Part shown: one piece after another, positions 5,666 to 7,395 of the stretch
Position numbering within the stretch: position 1 is the first letter of the stretch
Layout: the number at the start of each line of letters is the position of its first letter
Source of the DNA: an uncultured Collinsella sp.
GTDB taxonomy: Bacteria > Actinomycetota > Coriobacteriia > Coriobacteriales > Coriobacteriaceae
Length of the DNA stretch: 7,395 bases
Reading direction: 5' to 3'
NCBI GenBank assembly: GCA_900752425.1
Contig: CAADVE010000086.1
Span: 1 to 7,395, forward strand
The notes under the pieces: generated by a model
The model's input: only the letters and a program-made list of their open reading frames with translations
Database searches by the model: none
What the model was told of the DNA's origin: nothing
Made by a program: the position numbers and the translations under genes

Positions 5666-6928
5666 GTGCAAAATACGAAGCAAAAGCCGAGCACCAAGCA
5701 AAAGCTGACCATCGCGGCCATCTTTGGCGCCATGGGCCCCGGTCTTCTGGCGGCGCTTTCGGGCAATGACGCCGGCGGCATCGCCACGTATTCCAGCGCG
5801 GGCGCCAGCTATGGCTATAAGATGCTCTGGATGCTTCCCGTCATGACCGTGCTGCTCATCGTGACGCAGGAGACCGCGGCGCGCTGCGGATGCGTCACGG
5901 GTAAGGGCCTGGCGTCGCTCATTCGCGAGCGCTTTGGCGTGCGCAAGAGCGTGCTGGCCATGGCGGCGCTGTTGATCGCCAACACGGCGGTGACCATCTC
6001 GGAGTTCGCGGGTATCGCGAGTGGCCTTGCGCTGTTTGGCGTTCCGGCGAGCATCTCGGTGCCGCTCGTGGCGCTGCTGGTGTGGATGCTTACCATGTCG
6101 GGTAGTTTCCAGCGCATCGAGAAGATTTTGCTGCTGGTAAGCTGCGTGTTCGTGACCTACATCGTCGCCGCGTTTATGGCCGGCCCCAACTGGGGTGAGG
6201 TCGCGGTCGACTTGGTCGTCCCCAATATTCAAAACGACCCCAGCTACGTGTCGCTCGTGGTCGCAACGATCGGTACCACCATCGCGCCGTGGATGATCTT
6301 CTTGGCTCAGAACAACGTGGTCGATAAGAATGCGGGCGAGGACGACATTGTGCTCCAGCGTATCGACACCGTGAGCGGCTCGCTTGCCGCCGATGTCATT
6401 GCCGGCTTTATTATCATCACGACCGGTACGGTGTTGTTCCCGGCGGGCATTCAGATTAGCGATGCTGCCGATGCTGCCCGTGCGCTGGAGCCTATTGCGG
6501 GTCAGTGGTCCACGGTACTGTTTGCCTCGGGCCTGGTCGCGGCGAGCTTCTTGGCTGCTTGCGTGCTGCCGGGCGTTACGTCGAGCGCTATCTGCGAGGC
6601 ATTTGGCTGGGAGCGCGGTGCCGACCGCAGCTGGGACGAGGCCCCGGTCTATCGCGGCATCATTACGGCCATCATCGGTATCTCTGCCGTGCTGGTGCTT
6701 ATGCCCGGCGTCGATCTGTTCCAGATTATGATGACCTCGCAGGTCATCAATGGCGTGCTACTGCCCGTGGTTCTGGTGTTCCAGGTGGTTATTGCCGCTG
6801 ACCGTCACATTATGGGCACTAACCGCAACGGCCGCGTGTGGAATGTGCTCACTTGGGCGACTATCGGTGTGATTACGGTGCTCACGGTCGTCATGTTTGT
6901 CCTGCAGGCGATGGGCTACAGCGCTTAG
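5666..6928 (+). CDS. Nramp-family divalent metal transporter of the magnesium (NRMT) type
   Basis: This 420-residue integral membrane protein has the SLC11/Nramp fold with about 11 hydrophobic segments. TM1 reads GPGLLAALSGNDAGGIAT, keeping Asp35 but changing the DPGN metal motif to DAGG (35-38). TM6 reads ATIGTTIAPWMIFLAQ (200-215), with Ala207-Pro-Trp in place of the Met-Pro-His that coordinates transition metals. Loss of the soft Met ligand and of the Asn is the mark of NRMTs, known from Clostridium and, by structure, from Eggerthella lenta, which move Mg2+ (and Mn2+) rather than Fe2+. Import of Mg2+ is therefore the best prediction. GTG 5666 is chosen because AGGTGG (5656-5661) is 4 bases upstream and it lies just after the stop of the MgtE-like gene; an in-frame codon at 5603 would force a 55-base overlap and a non-family N-terminus. 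A strong terminator follows 17 bases after the stop. Confidence 0.92.
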   Translation: MQNTKQKPSTKQKLTIAAIFGAMGPGLLAALSGNDAGGIATYSSAGASYGYKMLWMLPVMTVLLIVTQETAARCGCVTGKGLASLIRERFGVRKSVLAMAALLIANTAVTISEFAGIASGLALFGVPASISVPLVALLVWMLTMSGSFQRIEKILLLVSCVFVTYIVAAFMAGPNWGEVAVDLVVPNIQNDPSYVSLVVATIGTTIAPWMIFLAQNNVVDKNAGEDDIVLQRIDTVSGSLAADVIAGFIIITTGTVLFPAGIQISDAADAARALEPIAGQWSTVLFASGLVAASFLAACVLPGVTSSAICEAFGWERGADRSWDEAPVYRGIITAIIGISAVLVLMPGVDLFQIMMTSQVINGVLLPVVLVFQVVIAADRHIMGTNRNGRVWNVLTWATIGVITVLTVVMFVLQAMGYSA

Positions 6929-6945
6929 CGCCTCTTTTGGACTCC

Positions 6946-6981
6946 AAACAGGCCGCCGCCACGGGCTGCGGCCTGTTTTTT
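6946..6981 (+). terminator. Intrinsic terminator of the MgtE-like/NRMT operon
   Basis: ACAGGCCGC (6948-6956) pairs perfectly with GCGGCCTGT (6968-6976), extended by two A-T pairs, with an inner GCC/GGC stem in the loop, and is followed by six T (6976-6981). This is a textbook rho-independent terminator. Confidence 0.93.
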
Positions 6982-6984
6982 GTC

Positions 6985-7010
6985 TGCTATAGGGTGTTAG
7001 TTATATAGCA
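6985..7010. repeat. Small AT-rich hairpin after the operon terminator
   Basis: TGCTATA (6985-6991) pairs with TATAGCA (7004-7010) across 12 nt. TAGCA recurs at 7053-7057, where it can form a 5-bp hairpin with TGCTA (7042-7046). These TATAGCA/TAGCA words mark the start of a block of about 31% GC. Confidence 0.45.
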
Positions 7011-7011
7011 A

Positions 7012-7239
7012 TGGACAAAAAATGCCAAATATGAGTACTGTTGCTAAGTGAATAGCATTTACATCCTAAAAGATAATGAACATAGCCTTTAGTATGTTCA
7101 TTAAAATTGGCTCCAATACGCCTTAAACCAGTCAGGTTGGCTGCTTTAGGGGGTTATAGGGGTCGCTCGGACGTCATTTTGGGTGGTTTTGCCTGCTACT
7201 AAAATGGTAACAGTACTCATATTTGCCCTTTTTTGCCCA
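7012..7239. repeat. 228-bp segment bounded by 31-bp imperfect inverted repeats (MITE-like candidate)
   Basis: Bases 7012-7042 and the reverse complement of 7209-7239 match at 28 of 31 positions, including an unbroken 17-bp core (CAAATATGAGTACTGTT at 7026-7042; its complement at 7209-7225). The enclosed 166 bases hold no credible gene. The left half is very AT-rich against GC-rich surroundings, which points to a foreign or mobile origin. I see no target-site duplication beside the repeat ends, so a non-autonomous element is only one reading; a dispersed intergenic repeat or a pair of protein-binding sites is another. Confidence 0.55.
7074..7103. repeat. 11-bp perfect hairpin inside the AT-rich segment
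   Basis: TAATGAACATA (7074-7084) pairs without mismatch with TATGTTCATTA (7093-7103) across an 8-nt loop. It could be an operator-like dyad or an internal stem of the flanking-repeat element. There is no adjacent gene start for it to control on the plus strand. Confidence 0.6.
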
Positions 7240-7322
7240 CAGACCTTTGAGGGTGCGGCGAAAAGGGCTTGTTTTGATTGTTTGGGGCAGGCACGAGGGT
7301 AGCGCGCAGAGATGTGGTGTAA
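7240..7322. other. Intergenic stretch with no recognisable feature
   Basis: Base composition returns to GC-rich here. I see no start codon with a ribosome binding site, no promoter and no RNA gene. A minus-strand open frame crosses it (7146-7334) but reads through the inverted repeat and has no ribosome binding site, so it is not called. Confidence 0.5.
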
Positions 7323-7362
7323 GAGGCGGGGCATGCCCCGCCTCCGCCCTTTCTTGAAAGGG
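7323..7362 (-). terminator. Tandem hairpins, probable terminator of the minus-strand gene at the right edge
   Basis: Bases 7323-7333 and 7334-7344 form a perfect 22-bp palindrome (arm GAGGCGGGGCA). Next to it CCCTTTC (7347-7353) pairs with GAAAGGG (7356-7362) around a 2-nt gap. Read from the minus strand they follow a TAG stop by 12 bases. The U-tract after the palindrome is short, so termination strength is uncertain. Confidence 0.55.
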
Positions 7363-7374
7363 AGGGGACACCGC

Positions 7375-7395
7375 CTAGAATTCGTCGTTGGAGTA
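7375..7395 (-). CDS. 3' end of a minus-strand gene (last six codons)
   Basis: On the minus strand the edge reads Tyr-Ser-Asn-Asp-Glu-Phe then TAG (7377-7375). The placement just before a pair of terminator-like hairpins, and the absence of any plus-strand start here, suggest the C-terminus of a gene that enters from the right. The product cannot be recognised from six residues. Confidence 0.45.
   Translation of the reverse strand, partial: YSNDEF

Noticed and set aside
7107..7160. Promoter from the two TTGGCT words and TTATAG
   Set aside because: The spacings (11 bp from the second TTGGCT, over 40 from the first) do not fit a sigma-70-type promoter, and no gene follows on the plus strand.
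7146..7334. Minus-strand frame of 62 codons in the terminal intergenic region
   Set aside because: It spans the right inverted repeat and half of the palindrome, has no ribosome binding site, and shows no recognisable domain; it is more likely repeat sequence than a gene.

Overview
The window looks like chromosomal DNA of a high-GC actinobacterium of the class Coriobacteriia, most likely a Collinsella-like gut bacterium. This rests on the GC-rich coding sequence, the short Shine-Dalgarno-led operons, the magnesium-type Nramp protein of the kind known from Eggerthella, and the contrast between GC-rich genes and an AT-rich intergenic tail. The genus is an inference, not a database match.

Layout. 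Positions 2-724 hold the 3' part of a gene whose start lies outside the window; its visible N-terminal part resembles the N-terminal domain of cyanophycin synthetases and it ends in a long acidic tail. A TATAAT promoter (804-809) then drives a two-gene unit: a small YtxH-like membrane-anchored protein (861-1250) and a two-lobed PRC-barrel protein (1250-2005), overlapping by one base. A strong hairpin (2027-2056) closes this unit. Next comes a membrane-anchored protein with a polysaccharide deacetylase (NodB) fold (2078-3484) in which nearly all metal-binding and catalytic residues are replaced, so it is probably a pseudoenzyme.

The most interesting part is 3485-6981. A 328-base intergenic region carries a REP-like hairpin, an extended -10 promoter and a leader of about 200 nt with several strong and mutually exclusive stems plus a 10-codon upstream ORF. 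It precedes a two-gene operon. The first gene is an MgtE-type protein with a double PRC-barrel extension (3813-5657), whose cytosolic Mg-sensing modules look intact but whose membrane domain has lost the family's pore signature and selectivity aspartate. The second gene, 8 nt downstream, is an Nramp-family transporter (5666-6928) whose metal site carries DAGG and APW in place of DPGN and MPH, the type of change found in Nramp-related magnesium transporters (NRMT). I infer a magnesium uptake operon in which the MgtE-like protein may sense or gate while the NRMT transports. A textbook intrinsic terminator (6946-6981) ends it.

The last 414 bases have no convincing complete gene. They contain an AT-rich block (about 31% GC over 6991-7110) bounded by imperfect 31-bp inverted repeats, with an 11-bp perfect hairpin inside, then a GC-rich palindrome and a second hairpin that probably terminate a minus-strand gene whose last six codons (ending NDEF-stop) enter the window at its right edge.
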